Shown here in pieces: positions 46,024 to 56,006 of a stretch of DNA of 64,000 bases. The translations under genes were made by a program, and so were the position numbers. Location: the NCBI RefSeq assembly GCF_003970695.1, contig NZ_CP034570.1, positions 2,356,001 through 2,420,000 of the forward strand, read 5' to 3'. Numbering within the stretch: the first letter of the stretch is position 1; the number at the start of each line of letters is the position of its first letter. This stretch comes from Maribacter sp. MJ134 (lineage in GTDB: Bacteria > Bacteroidota > Bacteroidia > Flavobacteriales > Flavobacteriaceae). Below the pieces are notes generated by a model that saw only the letters and a program-made list of their open reading frames with translations, was not told the DNA's origin and ran no database searches.

Positions 46024-49000
46024 TTAAAATTTTAAATTGACACTGAAGTTAACGGATCTTACCGTTGGATAGTTACCAAAATCGAAACCGTTGGTAGTAT
46101 TACTGGCCGAGCTGTCCTGGCCTACCACACCATAACTTACCTCGGGATCTAATCCGGAGTAATCGGTAAAGGTCAACAGGTTCTGACCACTGATGGAGAA
46201 CCTAACGTTGTCCATACCTATTCTATCGGTTACCTCCTGAGGCAGGTTATACCCTAAAGCTATGTTTTTTAGTCGAAGATAACTACCGTCCTCCACGAAA
46301 CGGGAAGTTATCTGCTTACCTCTCAACCTAGCTCGTGGTATATCGGTATCCGTATTGGTCGGTGTCCAAGAATCAAGGATAGCCGTCGTAGCGTTTGAAT
46401 CTCCGTTGAACAACTGCACATTGGTGAGGTTCATCACGTCCCCTCCGAAAGACCCCTGGAAAAAGATGTTCAGGTCAAAGTTTTTGTAAGAGAAGTTGTT
46501 CGTGATACCCATGGTCCAATCCGGGTTGGGATCACCGATTATGGTCTGGTCGTCCGTAGTAATATCACCACTACCGTCAAGATCGGCGAACAATTGATCC
46601 CCTACATCACTACCGGCAAGTAGGGCCGTACCTTCTGGCAATGCACCTCCTTGATATACGCCTTTGTAATCAAAGCCCCAGAAAACACCTACCGCTTCAC
46701 CTTCCCTTAGGACATGCGTACGGGGTACGTTGAAATATCCGGGGGAGGCATCTTGGAAAATATCCTCTCCGTTCAATAGTGTAACGAATTCGTTCCTGTT
46801 CCTGGACCAGTTGAAATCGGTCGTCCAACTGAAATTATCGTTCACTATGTTCCTTGTGTTCAAGGTAATCTCGAACCCCTTGTTGTTCACCTCACCTACA
46901 TTTCTTAGACTGGCCGCGGTAAGAAAACCTAAAAATTGTGGTTGGCTCGTATCCTCGATGATAAGATCCTTCGTATCTATATTATAGTAGTCCAGGGAAA
47001 GGGAGACCCTGTTGTTGAAAAGTCCCAGGTCAAGACCCAGATTCGTCTGGAAGGACGATTCCCATTTCAGATCGGGATTGGCAACTTGATTCGGCGTTAC
47101 GTTGATCACCGTGGTACCGTTGATCGGTGTGAATACGGAACCGAAACTCGCCAAGGACTGGTATGCCGCTATCGCCTGGTTACCGGTAACACCGTAACTG
47201 GCCCTTAATTTCAGGTTGGATATGGTTTTGTGATCCTTCAGGAAATTCTCGTTGGAGACTTTCCAGCCCAATGCACCGGACGGAAAAATGGCATATTTTT
47301 CATTTTCGGCGAAGTTGGAGGCTCCATCCCTTCTTACGGTCGCGGTAATCAGGTACTTATCGTCATAATCATAGTTCAATCTAGCGAACTGGGACTGAAT
47401 CTCCGTTTCCGAGAAAGACGAAGTAGGGATCAGCTGAACTGCGCCCGACTGTAGGTTGAAATAGGAAAAAGAATCGGATGTAAAACCGGAAGCACCTGCG
47501 GAAAACCGTTCCGTTGTCGTCTTTTGGTAGGAGTAACCCGCTAAAAGGTTCAAATTGCCCTTACCTATTTCCTTGTTATAGGTCAAATAGTTCTCGCTCA
47601 ACAGACTTGTTCTCTTAAAGTTCTGTACCGTGGCCCTGCCCCCGGTACCAGCTCCGGCGGTCACCACCAAAGTGGATGGTCTAAAGACCCCTTCCGTACC
47701 GTTGGCGGTACTGAGACCGAACGTTGTTTTAAAGGCCAGGTTCTTGACAATATCGTAATTGGCATAAAGGTTGGCCCTGTAATTATCCGTCTTCGTCTCG
47801 TTGACCCCTTCCGTTGCAACTGCAAAGGGGTTGTCCACGTTGTCGCCTACCGAATTAATGGTATTTACGCCGTTAGCGTCTTGAACGGGCTGATCGGGAG
47901 CAAACCTGAAGAGTAGTGAAATAACATCGTCCCCACCTCCGTTGGCGGTCTCACCGGTGGATTGTGTAGGAACACCGTCCTTGGAACCCCTACTTCCAAA
48001 AAGGTTGAATCCCAGTTTAAGCTTATCCGTTACCTGCGCATCGATATTGGACAGAAAGGATACACGCTCGAATTCCGAGTTCACGATGACCCCCTCTTGT
48101 TTAAAGTAAGTGGCGGAGGCATAGAAGTTCACTTTATCCGTCCCTCCCGAAAAGGAGAATTGATGGTTCTGTGTACTTCCCGACCTGTACAGTAGATCTT
48201 GCCAGTCCGTATTGGCGCTACCCTGCACATAACCGGGATTGATGGCCTGTTGATAGGTAGCGAACTGGTCCGCGTTCAACAGATCCAGTTCGTTCGCCGT
48301 ATTCTGAACGGAATAGTTGGTATTGAACTCAACGGACAGTTTGCCCTTCCTACCTTTTTTGGTGGTCACCAGGACCACTCCGTTGGAACCCCTTGAACCA
48401 TAGATCGCGGTTGCGGAAGCATCTTTCAGGATCTCTATGGATTCGATATCGTTGGGTTGGGGAAAGACCGCCCCCACAAAACCGTCGACCACTATCAGTG
48501 GCGCACTACTGGCATTGATAGAGGTGTTGCCCCTGATCTGAATATTGATAGGGGCACCGGGCTCCCCACCGTTGTTGGACTGTACCACCACACCGGCGGC
48601 ACGTCCCTGTATCGCCTGCGCCGCATCGAGCACAGGGAAGGCGTTCAGTTCCTCCGATTTTACCGAGGATACCGAACCGGTAATGTCGCTCTTCTTTCTG
48701 GAGCCGTAACCGACCACCACCACTTCGTCCAGTTGAGCGGAGTCTTCCGCGAGGACAACGTCTATTCTCGTCTGTCCCGTAACGGTTCTGGAAACAGTGG
48801 TAAAACCAAGTGAGGAAAATTCCAGTACGTCCCCTTCGCTTACCGTGATCGAATAGTTACCGTCGAAATCGGTAGAGGTTCCTGTCGCACTGGACGTAAC
48901 GACGACATTGGCCCCCGGAACGGGAACGTTGGCCTCGTCCGTAACCGTGCCGGTTACTGTATAGGTCGATTGCGAAAAGCCCACCGAACTTGCCAGCAAA

Positions 49001-49053
49001 AAGGTAAAGAACAATAGTGCTCCTAACCAATTGTTTTTTCGTTGTTTGAACAT
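46024..49053 (-). CDS. susC: SusC/RagA-type TonB-dependent outer-membrane transporter
   Basis: 1009 residues. Signal peptide (FFTFLLASSVGFSQ), carboxypeptidase-D-like regulatory domain (about 31-110), TonB box region DEVVVVGYG, plug with IRGNTSINASSAPLIVVDGF and AIYGSRGSNGVVLVTTKKG, then a beta-barrel ending VNFSVNLKF. It imports oligosaccharides with energy from TonB. Two hand-counted lines have 37 and 36 G+C of 60 (48541-48600, 48601-48660), against 18 of 60 in GH2 (42301-42360) and 26 of 60 in the sensor gene (51301-51360). It is probably induced by the neighbouring hybrid sensor. Confidence 0.97.
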   Translation of the reverse strand: MFKQRKNNWLGALLFFTFLLASSVGFSQSTYTVTGTVTDEANVPVPGANVVVTSSATGTSTDFDGNYSITVSEGDVLEFSSLGFTTVSRTVTGQTRIDVVLAEDSAQLDEVVVVGYGSRKKSDITGSVSSVKSEELNAFPVLDAAQAIQGRAAGVVVQSNNGGEPGAPINIQIRGNTSINASSAPLIVVDGFVGAVFPQPNDIESIEILKDASATAIYGSRGSNGVVLVTTKKGRKGKLSVEFNTNYSVQNTANELDLLNADQFATYQQAINPGYVQGSANTDWQDLLYRSGSTQNHQFSFSGGTDKVNFYASATYFKQEGVIVNSEFERVSFLSNIDAQVTDKLKLGFNLFGSRGSKDGVPTQSTGETANGGGDDVISLLFRFAPDQPVQDANGVNTINSVGDNVDNPFAVATEGVNETKTDNYRANLYANYDIVKNLAFKTTFGLSTANGTEGVFRPSTLVVTAGAGTGGRATVQNFKRTSLLSENYLTYNKEIGKGNLNLLAGYSYQKTTTERFSAGASGFTSDSFSYFNLQSGAVQLIPTSSFSETEIQSQFARLNYDYDDKYLITATVRRDGASNFAENEKYAIFPSGALGWKVSNENFLKDHKTISNLKLRASYGVTGNQAIAAYQSLASFGSVFTPINGTTVINVTPNQVANPDLKWESSFQTNLGLDLGLFNNRVSLSLDYYNIDTKDLIIEDTSQPQFLGFLTAASLRNVGEVNNKGFEITLNTRNIVNDNFSWTTDFNWSRNRNEFVTLLNGEDIFQDASPGYFNVPRTHVLREGEAVGVFWGFDYKGVYQGGALPEGTALLAGSDVGDQLFADLDGSGDITTDDQTIIGDPNPDWTMGITNNFSYKNFDLNIFFQGSFGGDVMNLTNVQLFNGDSNATTAILDSWTPTNTDTDIPRARLRGKQITSRFVEDGSYLRLKNIALGYNLPQEVTDRIGMDNVRFSISGQNLLTFTDYSGLDPEVSYGVVGQDSSASNTTNGFDFGNYPTVRSVNFSVNLKF

Positions 49054-49167
49054 AAGTTTTAAATTTTGAGTTAGTTTGATTATTCATTAAAAACACAACT
49101 AAAGCGTTTAAAAAATTCATAGGTGCTTGAAAGTATCTATGAGTGATGTATGGCTATTAGCATGACT

Positions 49168-49175
49168 CAAAATTA
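49168..49175 (-). promoter_or_regulatory. Putative susC -7 promoter box
   Basis: TAATTTTG on the minus strand matches TAnnTTTG exactly and lies 114 bp before the susC ATG, giving a leader of about 110 nt. No TTG -33 box is evident, as expected for an activator-dependent PUL promoter. No CAGGAT-type tandem hexamer is present here. Confidence 0.45.
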
Positions 49176-49205
49176 AAGGAATACGGATTATTAAAAATAC
49201 AGAAC

Positions 49206-49233
49206 TAGGGGTACAATAATCCCAAAACCCCTA
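49206..49233. promoter_or_regulatory. Inverted repeat upstream of susC, candidate sensor-regulator operator or terminator
   Basis: TAGGGGT (49206-49212) and ACCCCTA (49227-49233) are perfect 7-bp inverted arms, 14 bp apart. The repeat lies 31-58 bp upstream of the putative susC -7 box, where an activator would bind, and 25 bp after the sensor-regulator stop, where a terminator would sit. Both roles are possible. Confidence 0.4.
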
Positions 49234-49257
49234 TTTAGACCCTATAAAATCGAAGAA

Positions 49258-52200
49258 TTAGTTTAAATCGAAGAATTTTTCTGAGAATTTCTCAATATAA
49301 GCTGTAGGACTCAAACCAAACTTTTTATGAAAACACTTGCTGAAATATTTTGGGTTTTTGAAACCTACTTGATATCCTATTTCTGAAATATTCAGATTAC
49401 CTTGCTCTAGTAACTGCACAGCACGTTTCATTCTAATTTCTTGAATAAAATCATTGGGAGTAAAATTTGTCCATGCTTTTATTTTAGTAAATAACAAGGT
49501 CCTGCTCACACCCAATTCCGTGCTAAAAGTAATAATATCAAATTGATCGTTAGAAATATTATCCTCAACAATCTGTAATGCCTTTTTGAGTAATTGCTCG
49601 TCAATTGAAGAAATTACTATCTCGTTAGGAGTAAGACTTTGCTCTTCACCAAATTTTGTGCGCAAGCGTTTATTAGAATCTATTAAGTTCTTAATACGTA
49701 ATTTGAATTCCTTAATATTAAAAGGTTTACTTATATAATCATCGGCACCGCTTTCTAAGCCTTCAAACTTATATAAAAGCGAGGTCCTTGAGGTAAGCAG
49801 TATTATAGGTATATGACTGGTCTTGATGTTTTCCTTGATTTTTGCGCACAGTTCGGTCCCGACCATCTCGGGCATTATCACATCCGATACGATTAAGGTA
49901 GGAACGTACTTCATCGCCTTCTTTAAAGCTTCACGACCATCACCAGCTTCCATAACGTTATAAGTATCCTTCAAAATATCTTTAATGAAATTACGTAACG
50001 GCAAATTATCCTCTACTATTAGCACAAGGTCTTTCTCCTTATCCATGGCTAATTGTTCCGAACTTAAAAGAATTTCCTTAGACGGTGTATGTGATAATTG
50101 GGAAGTATACAAGGCTACATCGTCACTAAATTTAAAATCCTCTATGATTTCTTCCTTAGCAATATGTTCATTACCCAATTTTAACGCAACCCTAAACGTA
50201 CTTCCAGTTCTTGAGTCACTTAAAACAGATATCTCTCCTTTGTGCAATTCGATGATTTTTTTTGCGATGGCAAGTCCAATACCGGTTCCTTTATTTTGAG
50301 AGGTATCCCCTTTTATATAATCGGGAATTTCAAAAAATCGTTCAAACACCTTATCCTGATATTTGGCGGGAATCCCTGGCCCGGAATCAACAATATCAAT
50401 CACGACCTGGTTGTGACTCCTTTTTACCTTAATAGCTATTTTTCCGCCTGCGGGGGTATATTTAAAAGCGTTGGAAATAAGGTTATAGAAGACTTGTTCC
50501 AATTTAGGGCGATCATAATACACTAAAACCTGTTCTTCGTCGGTTTCAAAAGTATATTCATAATAATTGCCTTTAGCAAACTCTGAAAAGGACAGGAAAA
50601 TTTCTTTCAAGAATTTTATAAAATTCCCTTCGGCAGATTCTAGCACATATTTTTTATGTTCAAGTTTCCTGAAATCCATAAGCCTGTTGATGAGTTGCAG
50701 CAGGTGATTAGCGTTACTTTCTATGACCAGTAGTTTCTTATACACCATACTGCTACCTTTATAATCTGCTAACAATTGTTGTAACGGACCCGTTATTAAA
50801 GTTAAGGGCGTTCTAAATTCATGGGAGACGTTAGTGAAAAATCTAAGTTTTGCATCGGTAATATCCTGATTTCTTTCATTTTCTAAATGCTCTAGCTGCA
50901 ACTTGTGTTTTAATTTTGTCCTTGAACGTATTATACTTATGATGCCAAGAACCACAGCTAGTATAGTAAAAATGTACAGCGCAAACGCCCATTTACTGAA
51001 CCACGGCGCAGGATGTACCGTAATTTTCAAGGTAGTTGGCTGCGGATTCCATAACTTATCGTTATTTGCCCCCATGACCTCAAAAACATAATTTCCCGGC
51101 CTCTGAATCGTATAGTTTGCACTGGCTTGGTCCGTCAAGGTCCAATTCTCCTCTAAGCCAACCATACGATATCGATACTGATTACTGTTGGGATTTATAA
51201 AATTGGGCATGGTAAAATCAATGGAAAAATTAGCGTTATCATAGTCAAGCGCTATCTCTTTCGTAAAGGGCATGCTCTGGGACAAAACACCGTTTTCATC
51301 ACCGACCAGTACAGATTGGTTCTTTACTTTTAAGTCCGTAAGCAGTACTTGGGGGTTGAAATTATTACTTACAATTGTCTTGGAGTCAAAAAAAGAAACT
51401 CCTTCCGGTCCGCCAAAATATAGTTTTGAACTTCCTTGTTTAAGTGCCGCGCCACTGCTAAATTCATTTCCCACCAAACCATCTCGTTCCGTGTACACTA
51501 CAAAAGAGTCGTCCGCCACACCATACTTTAACAGCCCTTGGTTACTACTCATCCAAAGTCTATTGTTATCATCTTCTAATATGGCATAGATAGACGTTAT
51601 TTCTCGGGTGGTCTTTATAGGCACTTGATTGAATGTTTTACCATCAAAGCGAAACAAACCCTTGGCTCTAATACCTACCCATATGGTACCTCTTGAATCC
51701 TGAAAAATAGTTAGTATGTCATCCCCGGAACCCGTTTCTTTATCGTAGAAAAAACGTGTAAGCCGCTCTTCGGAATAACCGCCATTTGCATATTTTAATA
51801 GATTCAATCCCCCTTGGGTACCTACCCAAATATTAGACCCTTTGTCTACCATTAAGCTTCTAATCCTATTACTGGATAGGCCTTTCAATTCTTCTTTAGA
51901 ATTATCAAAAATCACGTACTTCCTACTTTCAACATCATATTTTATTAGGCCTAGACCAAATGTTCCGAACCAAATATCATTGTGTAGACCTTTTTTTATG
52001 GTATAGGTTCCTGAATTACTTAAAAGAGTACTTAAATCATCCGTCAAAATATCCGTGACAAAACGATTTCTTGCTAAATCATAGATTTTCACTCCTTTAT
52101 TAAAAGTGCCGATCCATAACTTTTGATTATCGAAGAGCAATGATTTGATATTATCGCTACGTAAAAATTCGTTGTTTTCTGTATTGATATACTGCATACC

Positions 52201-53367
52201 ATTTGTCTTTTTATTAAAGATGGTTATTCCACCGCCTTCGGTACCTAAGTAGAGGTTACCTTCGGTATCATCCACTATAGAACTAACTACCTTATGCCCT
52301 AACCGTTTCTTACCGGAGGACTCCTTATAATTTAGAAAGTTGGTGTTTGAAGCATCCCAAATATCAACGCCGCCATAATACGAGCCCACCCAAATGGACC
52401 CTTTTTTATCCTTGAAAATAGATTTTACGTAGTTATGGCTTAAACTATTTTCTTCATTGGGCTCATTTTTTATTGTCCGTACGAGATTCTCATTAGCTAT
52501 AAGGTCTATCCCATCCGAACTACCTACCCATAACAAACCATTATCGGCAGCAGCAACAGCTCTGATATCTTCATCCGTGTTGATAATATCCCTGGGAAGA
52601 AAACGTTCCGAGATCAAATCAAATTTAAGGAGACCCATATTCTTTGTACCTACACAAAGTGTGTTCTCATCACAAACGGTAATTGTTTGAACAAAGAGAT
52701 TTTTATCCTCGTTTTTTGGTTGATAGGTTTTGAACTCAAACGTATTATTATCGGCAGAGACCACCTTGCAAAAGCCTTCTGAAGTTCCAATCCAAATTGT
52801 CCCGTTATTCGCTTGGGTGATACTAAGGATATAATCTGACGGTAAGGTATTGTGCTGATCGTTCGCATTTGCATAAACGGTAGTGAAACTATCCTTCTCT
52901 TTGTTATAAATAGAAAGTCCATTTGAGGTGCCAATCCAAATTTCACCATCAGATAGTTCTTCAATAGCCCAAATGGTATTGTTACTTAAAGATGTCTTCT
53001 CATTAAAATGGTAATATCGCTCAAACGAATTATGGGCTGGGTCATATTTGTTCAAACCGTTATAGGTACCGATCCATATATAACCTTCCGTATCCTGTTT
53101 AATGGAAAGAATGTCACTATTACTGATGGAGGTACTATCATCCACAACGGTTCTATACACATTAAAACCTGTACCGTCATATAGGTTCAGGCCATCGCGC
53201 GTACCCAGCCACATACGCCCTAGATTATCCTGCTCAATGGCGATAACAGAACTTTGTGAGAGTCCATCCGAAGTGTTCAAGTGTTTAAACTGATAGGTAC
53301 TAGGTAAATTTTGTCCAAGACAAAAAATACAATTAAGCATTATAAATATGACGAACCTAGTTTTCAT
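49258..53367 (-). CDS. Hybrid two-component system sensor-regulator (HTCS)
   Basis: 1369 residues from the ATG at 53367, which opens the signal peptide (FVIFIMLNCIFCLGQ); an ATG 27 bp earlier is less likely. Order: about 14 Reg_prop propeller blades (I-W-I/V-G-T motifs, about 20-690), Y_Y_Y domain (about 700-780), membrane helix (about 790-815), histidine kinase with S-H849-E-F-R-T-P-L and ATPase motifs (NLISNAFKYTPAGG, GTGIGLAIAKKI), receiver with phospho-acceptor D1162 (VSDVIMP), and C-terminal AraC HTH (about 1275-1369). It senses a periplasmic oligosaccharide and activates the adjacent susCD unit. All parts look intact. Confidence 0.96.
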   Translation of the reverse strand: MKTRFVIFIMLNCIFCLGQNLPSTYQFKHLNTSDGLSQSSVIAIEQDNLGRMWLGTRDGLNLYDGTGFNVYRTVVDDSTSISNSDILSIKQDTEGYIWIGTYNGLNKYDPAHNSFERYYHFNEKTSLSNNTIWAIEELSDGEIWIGTSNGLSIYNKEKDSFTTVYANANDQHNTLPSDYILSITQANNGTIWIGTSEGFCKVVSADNNTFEFKTYQPKNEDKNLFVQTITVCDENTLCVGTKNMGLLKFDLISERFLPRDIINTDEDIRAVAAADNGLLWVGSSDGIDLIANENLVRTIKNEPNEENSLSHNYVKSIFKDKKGSIWVGSYYGGVDIWDASNTNFLNYKESSGKKRLGHKVVSSIVDDTEGNLYLGTEGGGITIFNKKTNGMQYINTENNEFLRSDNIKSLLFDNQKLWIGTFNKGVKIYDLARNRFVTDILTDDLSTLLSNSGTYTIKKGLHNDIWFGTFGLGLIKYDVESRKYVIFDNSKEELKGLSSNRIRSLMVDKGSNIWVGTQGGLNLLKYANGGYSEERLTRFFYDKETGSGDDILTIFQDSRGTIWVGIRAKGLFRFDGKTFNQVPIKTTREITSIYAILEDDNNRLWMSSNQGLLKYGVADDSFVVYTERDGLVGNEFSSGAALKQGSSKLYFGGPEGVSFFDSKTIVSNNFNPQVLLTDLKVKNQSVLVGDENGVLSQSMPFTKEIALDYDNANFSIDFTMPNFINPNSNQYRYRMVGLEENWTLTDQASANYTIQRPGNYVFEVMGANNDKLWNPQPTTLKITVHPAPWFSKWAFALYIFTILAVVLGIISIIRSRTKLKHKLQLEHLENERNQDITDAKLRFFTNVSHEFRTPLTLITGPLQQLLADYKGSSMVYKKLLVIESNANHLLQLINRLMDFRKLEHKKYVLESAEGNFIKFLKEIFLSFSEFAKGNYYEYTFETDEEQVLVYYDRPKLEQVFYNLISNAFKYTPAGGKIAIKVKRSHNQVVIDIVDSGPGIPAKYQDKVFERFFEIPDYIKGDTSQNKGTGIGLAIAKKIIELHKGEISVLSDSRTGSTFRVALKLGNEHIAKEEIIEDFKFSDDVALYTSQLSHTPSKEILLSSEQLAMDKEKDLVLIVEDNLPLRNFIKDILKDTYNVMEAGDGREALKKAMKYVPTLIVSDVIMPEMVGTELCAKIKENIKTSHIPIILLTSRTSLLYKFEGLESGADDYISKPFNIKEFKLRIKNLIDSNKRLRTKFGEEQSLTPNEIVISSIDEQLLKKALQIVEDNISNDQFDIITFSTELGVSRTLLFTKIKAWTNFTPNDFIQEIRMKRAVQLLEQGNLNISEIGYQVGFKNPKYFSKCFHKKFGLSPTAYIEKFSEKFFDLN

Positions 53368-53716
53368 GAAATCGAAAAATATTACTTCAAGCAATTTTAG
53401 ACCATACTTCGAGGATGAACGATTTACTTAATAGTCCTCTTACCGAGCTTTGAGCAGGTTGTACCGCTACAAAGAAAGAACATCCATTAAATATAGCTAT
53501 AAAAACAGTACAGATTAATGCCAAGACAAGATACTACAGGATACGTATAACACAGGTATGAAGTAGTTTTAGAACTAATGAAATGGACGTTTTTACCCCT
53601 TATTTGCACTATTGTTTGAACGAGCCATTAGTTCTTTTAAATTAAAAGCTTGAAATTTGAGTAAATAGCAGTTATACTAATATTTCTGCTCACTAGCTTT
53701 AAAATAACAACTAAAA
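53368..53716. other. Divergent intergenic region, 349 bp
   Basis: AT-rich spacer between the HTCS gene (minus) and the uronate operon (plus). It contains promoter D (53527-53571), a likely long leader (about 140 nt) for the plus-strand operon, and on the minus strand a weak TAAAATTGC box near 53398 that could serve the HTCS gene. Within the leader an AT-rich palindrome CTTTTAAATTAAAAG is visible near 53635-53649. No RNA gene recognised. Confidence 0.6.
53527..53571 (+). promoter_or_regulatory. Tandem-hexamer promoter D, uronate operon
   Basis: CAAGAT (53527-53532), ACTA, CAGGAT (53537-53542), 21 bp, then -7-like TAGTTTTA (53564-53571). A further CAGGTA at 53553 may be a third half-site. The operon start codon is at 53717, so the leader is about 140 nt, longer than at the other four promoters. 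Confidence 0.68.
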
Positions 53717-54547
53717 ATGAGTAAAAAAGTAGTTGTGCTCACCGGAGCCGGGGGTGTTCTTTGCAGCACATTAGCATTGGCCCTATCAAAAGAAGGGCAT
53801 AAAATTGCGGTTTTAGACCTTAAAAAAGAGGCAGCGGAAGAGGTTGCCAATGAAATAAACAACTCTGGGGGTACGGCCATAGGAGTTGTGGCCAACGTAT
53901 TGGAAAAAGAATCGCTTTTGGCGGCCAAGGAAGAAATCAATTCAAAATTAGGTGCTTGCGATATTCTTGTAAACGGCGCCGGAGGAAATCATCCTTTGGG
54001 CACCACAAGTAACCCGTATTTAGAAGAAGAAGACCTATCGAATACCACGGAGGGTTTTAAAACCTTTTTCGATTTGGATAGTTCGGGCATCCAGTTCACG
54101 TTTAATCTTAATTTTATTGGAACCCTTTTACCCACTCAAGTTTTTGCCCAAGATATGGTAGGTAGGGAAGGTTGTAGTATTTTAAACATATCTTCTATGA
54201 ACGCTTTTACACCATTGACCAAGATTCCCGCCTACAGCGGAGCCAAGGCGGCCGTCTCAAATTTCACCCAGTGGCTAGCGGTACACTTTTCAAAAGTGGG
54301 CATTCGCGTAAACGCTTTGGCACCTGGTTTTTTTCTTACCGACCAAAATAGGGCATTATTAACAGAAGGGGATGGTTCACTAACACCAAGAGGTAATACG
54401 ATTATCGGTCAGACCCCTATGGGTCGTTTTGGAACACCGGAAGACCTTATAGGTACAACCCTATGGTTGTGTGGCGATGGTGCTACTTTTGTAACGGGAG
54501 TTGTAGTTCCTGTAGATGGTGGATTTAGCGCATTTAGCGGAGTTTAA
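53717..54547 (+). CDS. uxuB: SDR-type D-mannonate/fructuronate oxidoreductase (UxuB-like)
   Basis: 276 residues, cytoplasmic. TGAGGVLCSTLALAL is the cofactor-binding loop and resembles SDR-type UxuB (YjmF) of Bacillus subtilis rather than the long-chain mannitol-dehydrogenase type of E. coli. Catalytic Ser/Tyr/Lys are in NISSMNAF and Y-S-G-A-K. It would reduce fructuronate to mannonate with NAD(P)H, feeding UxuA two genes downstream. First gene of the uronate operon after promoter D. Confidence 0.85.
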   Translation: MSKKVVVLTGAGGVLCSTLALALSKEGHKIAVLDLKKEAAEEVANEINNSGGTAIGVVANVLEKESLLAAKEEINSKLGACDILVNGAGGNHPLGTTSNPYLEEEDLSNTTEGFKTFFDLDSSGIQFTFNLNFIGTLLPTQVFAQDMVGREGCSILNISSMNAFTPLTKIPAYSGAKAAVSNFTQWLAVHFSKVGIRVNALAPGFFLTDQNRALLTEGDGSLTPRGNTIIGQTPMGRFGTPEDLIGTTLWLCGDGATFVTGVVVPVDGGFSAFSGV

Positions 54548-54557
54548 TAAGAGTATA

Positions 54558-55994
54558 ATGAATTATAAAGGTGTTATCTGTGTACTTGCCCTATGTGTTG
54601 TAGGACTGAACACTAATGCGCAATCTGAAAAGCTGCAAAACGTTCTTCTAATTTGTATCGATGATTTGCGCCCAGAACTAAGTTCTTTCGGCCAACCCTA
54701 TATTCACTCTCCAAATATTGACAAACTGGCTCAAAAAGGCCGCGTCTTCTTAAATCATTATGTAAATGCCCCTAGCTGCGGTCCTTCAAGATATACCTTG
54801 TTGACCGGTGTTTATGGTCCATCTTCAAATAATGCGCTTTTTAAAAGGGCTGAAATAATTTTAAAGGAGACCAAGAACACACACCCCTCTATGCCGGAAT
54901 GGTTTAGAAACCATGGATACAGAACAGTTTCAGTAGGTAAAGTATCCCATCACCCCGGTGGCTTGGGAGGTAAAGACTGGAACGATAAGGACGCTATTGA
55001 AATGCCCAGCGCTTGGGATAGTAGTCTTATGCCCGTTGGACCGTGGAAACATCCCCGTGGTGCCATGCACGGATTAAAGAATGGTATTATTCGTAGCAAA
55101 GAAAAAGGTACGATGCCCGTATACGAGTCCGCAAATAATTTTGGCGACAGCTATCCGGACGACCTTATCACAAAACAAGCCCTCTCCGAATTGGAAAACT
55201 TAGCCTCCAACCCTGACCAACCGTTTTTTCTAGCGGTAGGTATTATAAAGCCACATTTACCATTCGGGGTTCCTCAAAAATATTTGGACCGCTATGATAC
55301 TATTTCAATTCCAGAAAACCCCTATCCTAAAAAACCAGATGGTAAAAGTACTTGGCATCCATCTAATGAGATAAGACGTTATGATTTCTTTGGAAAGGAC
55401 CTTGAACTTGGTTCCGAACTGGATTTGGAACTTAAAAAATATTATGCCGCCTGCGTAAGTTATGCCGACGAACAAGTTGGCCAAATCCTTAGAAAATTAA
55501 AGACAACAGGTGCGGATAAGAATACTGTGATAGTCCTTTGGGGAGACCATGGATGGAATTTAGGAGAGCATGGCATTTGGGGCAAACACAATCTTTTTGA
55601 TGTAGCCTTAAAATCTCCTTTAATCATCGCTACCCCCCAAATGAAAAATCCTGGGGCAAAAGCCAAAGGTATTGTAGAAACCTTGGATATCTTTCCTACC
55701 TTATGTGAACTAACAGGAGTTGCTAAAACAGCTTATACCACTGGTAAATCTTTAGTCCCTATGTTGGAAAATGCTGATAACCCCGGACACTCGGCCGTAT
55801 CGTACTGGAAAAAAGCCAAAACTATTCGCGTGCCCGATTACAGACTTATAGTACATGATGATAACTTTGTTGAACTTTACAACTATGAATCTATTGAAAA
55901 AGAAAACCTAAATATTGCAGAAAGCAATAGGAGTAAAGTAAATGAATTGAAACGAATGCTTCAGATAAAATTGAATAGCGAATTATATGATTAA
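54558..55994 (+). CDS. Family S1 sulfatase, iduronate-2-sulfatase-like (S1_7-type)
   Basis: 478 residues from the ATG at 54558, which opens a signal peptide (VICVLALCVVGLNTNAQ). An in-frame start at 54516 would overlap the SDR gene and precede the signal by 14 residues. NVLLICIDDLRPELSSFG is typical of iduronate-2-sulfatase-like enzymes, and S-C74-G-P-S-R is the C-x-P-S-R signature with Gly at the variable position. LWGDHGWNLGEHGIWGKH supplies further metal and substrate residues. It removes sulfate from a uronic acid or rhamnose unit; the target is inferred. Lying inside the uronate operon, it links desulfation with uronate use. Confidence 0.93.
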   Translation: MNYKGVICVLALCVVGLNTNAQSEKLQNVLLICIDDLRPELSSFGQPYIHSPNIDKLAQKGRVFLNHYVNAPSCGPSRYTLLTGVYGPSSNNALFKRAEIILKETKNTHPSMPEWFRNHGYRTVSVGKVSHHPGGLGGKDWNDKDAIEMPSAWDSSLMPVGPWKHPRGAMHGLKNGIIRSKEKGTMPVYESANNFGDSYPDDLITKQALSELENLASNPDQPFFLAVGIIKPHLPFGVPQKYLDRYDTISIPENPYPKKPDGKSTWHPSNEIRRYDFFGKDLELGSELDLELKKYYAACVSYADEQVGQILRKLKTTGADKNTVIVLWGDHGWNLGEHGIWGKHNLFDVALKSPLIIATPQMKNPGAKAKGIVETLDIFPTLCELTGVAKTAYTTGKSLVPMLENADNPGHSAVSYWKKAKTIRVPDYRLIVHDDNFVELYNYESIEKENLNIAESNRSKVNELKRMLQIKLNSELYD

Positions 55995-56006
55995 AATAAA
56001 TATAAA

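Noticed and set aside
54516-54557. Upstream start for the second sulfatase
   Set aside because: It lies inside the SDR gene, and the ATG at 54558 directly opens the signal peptide.
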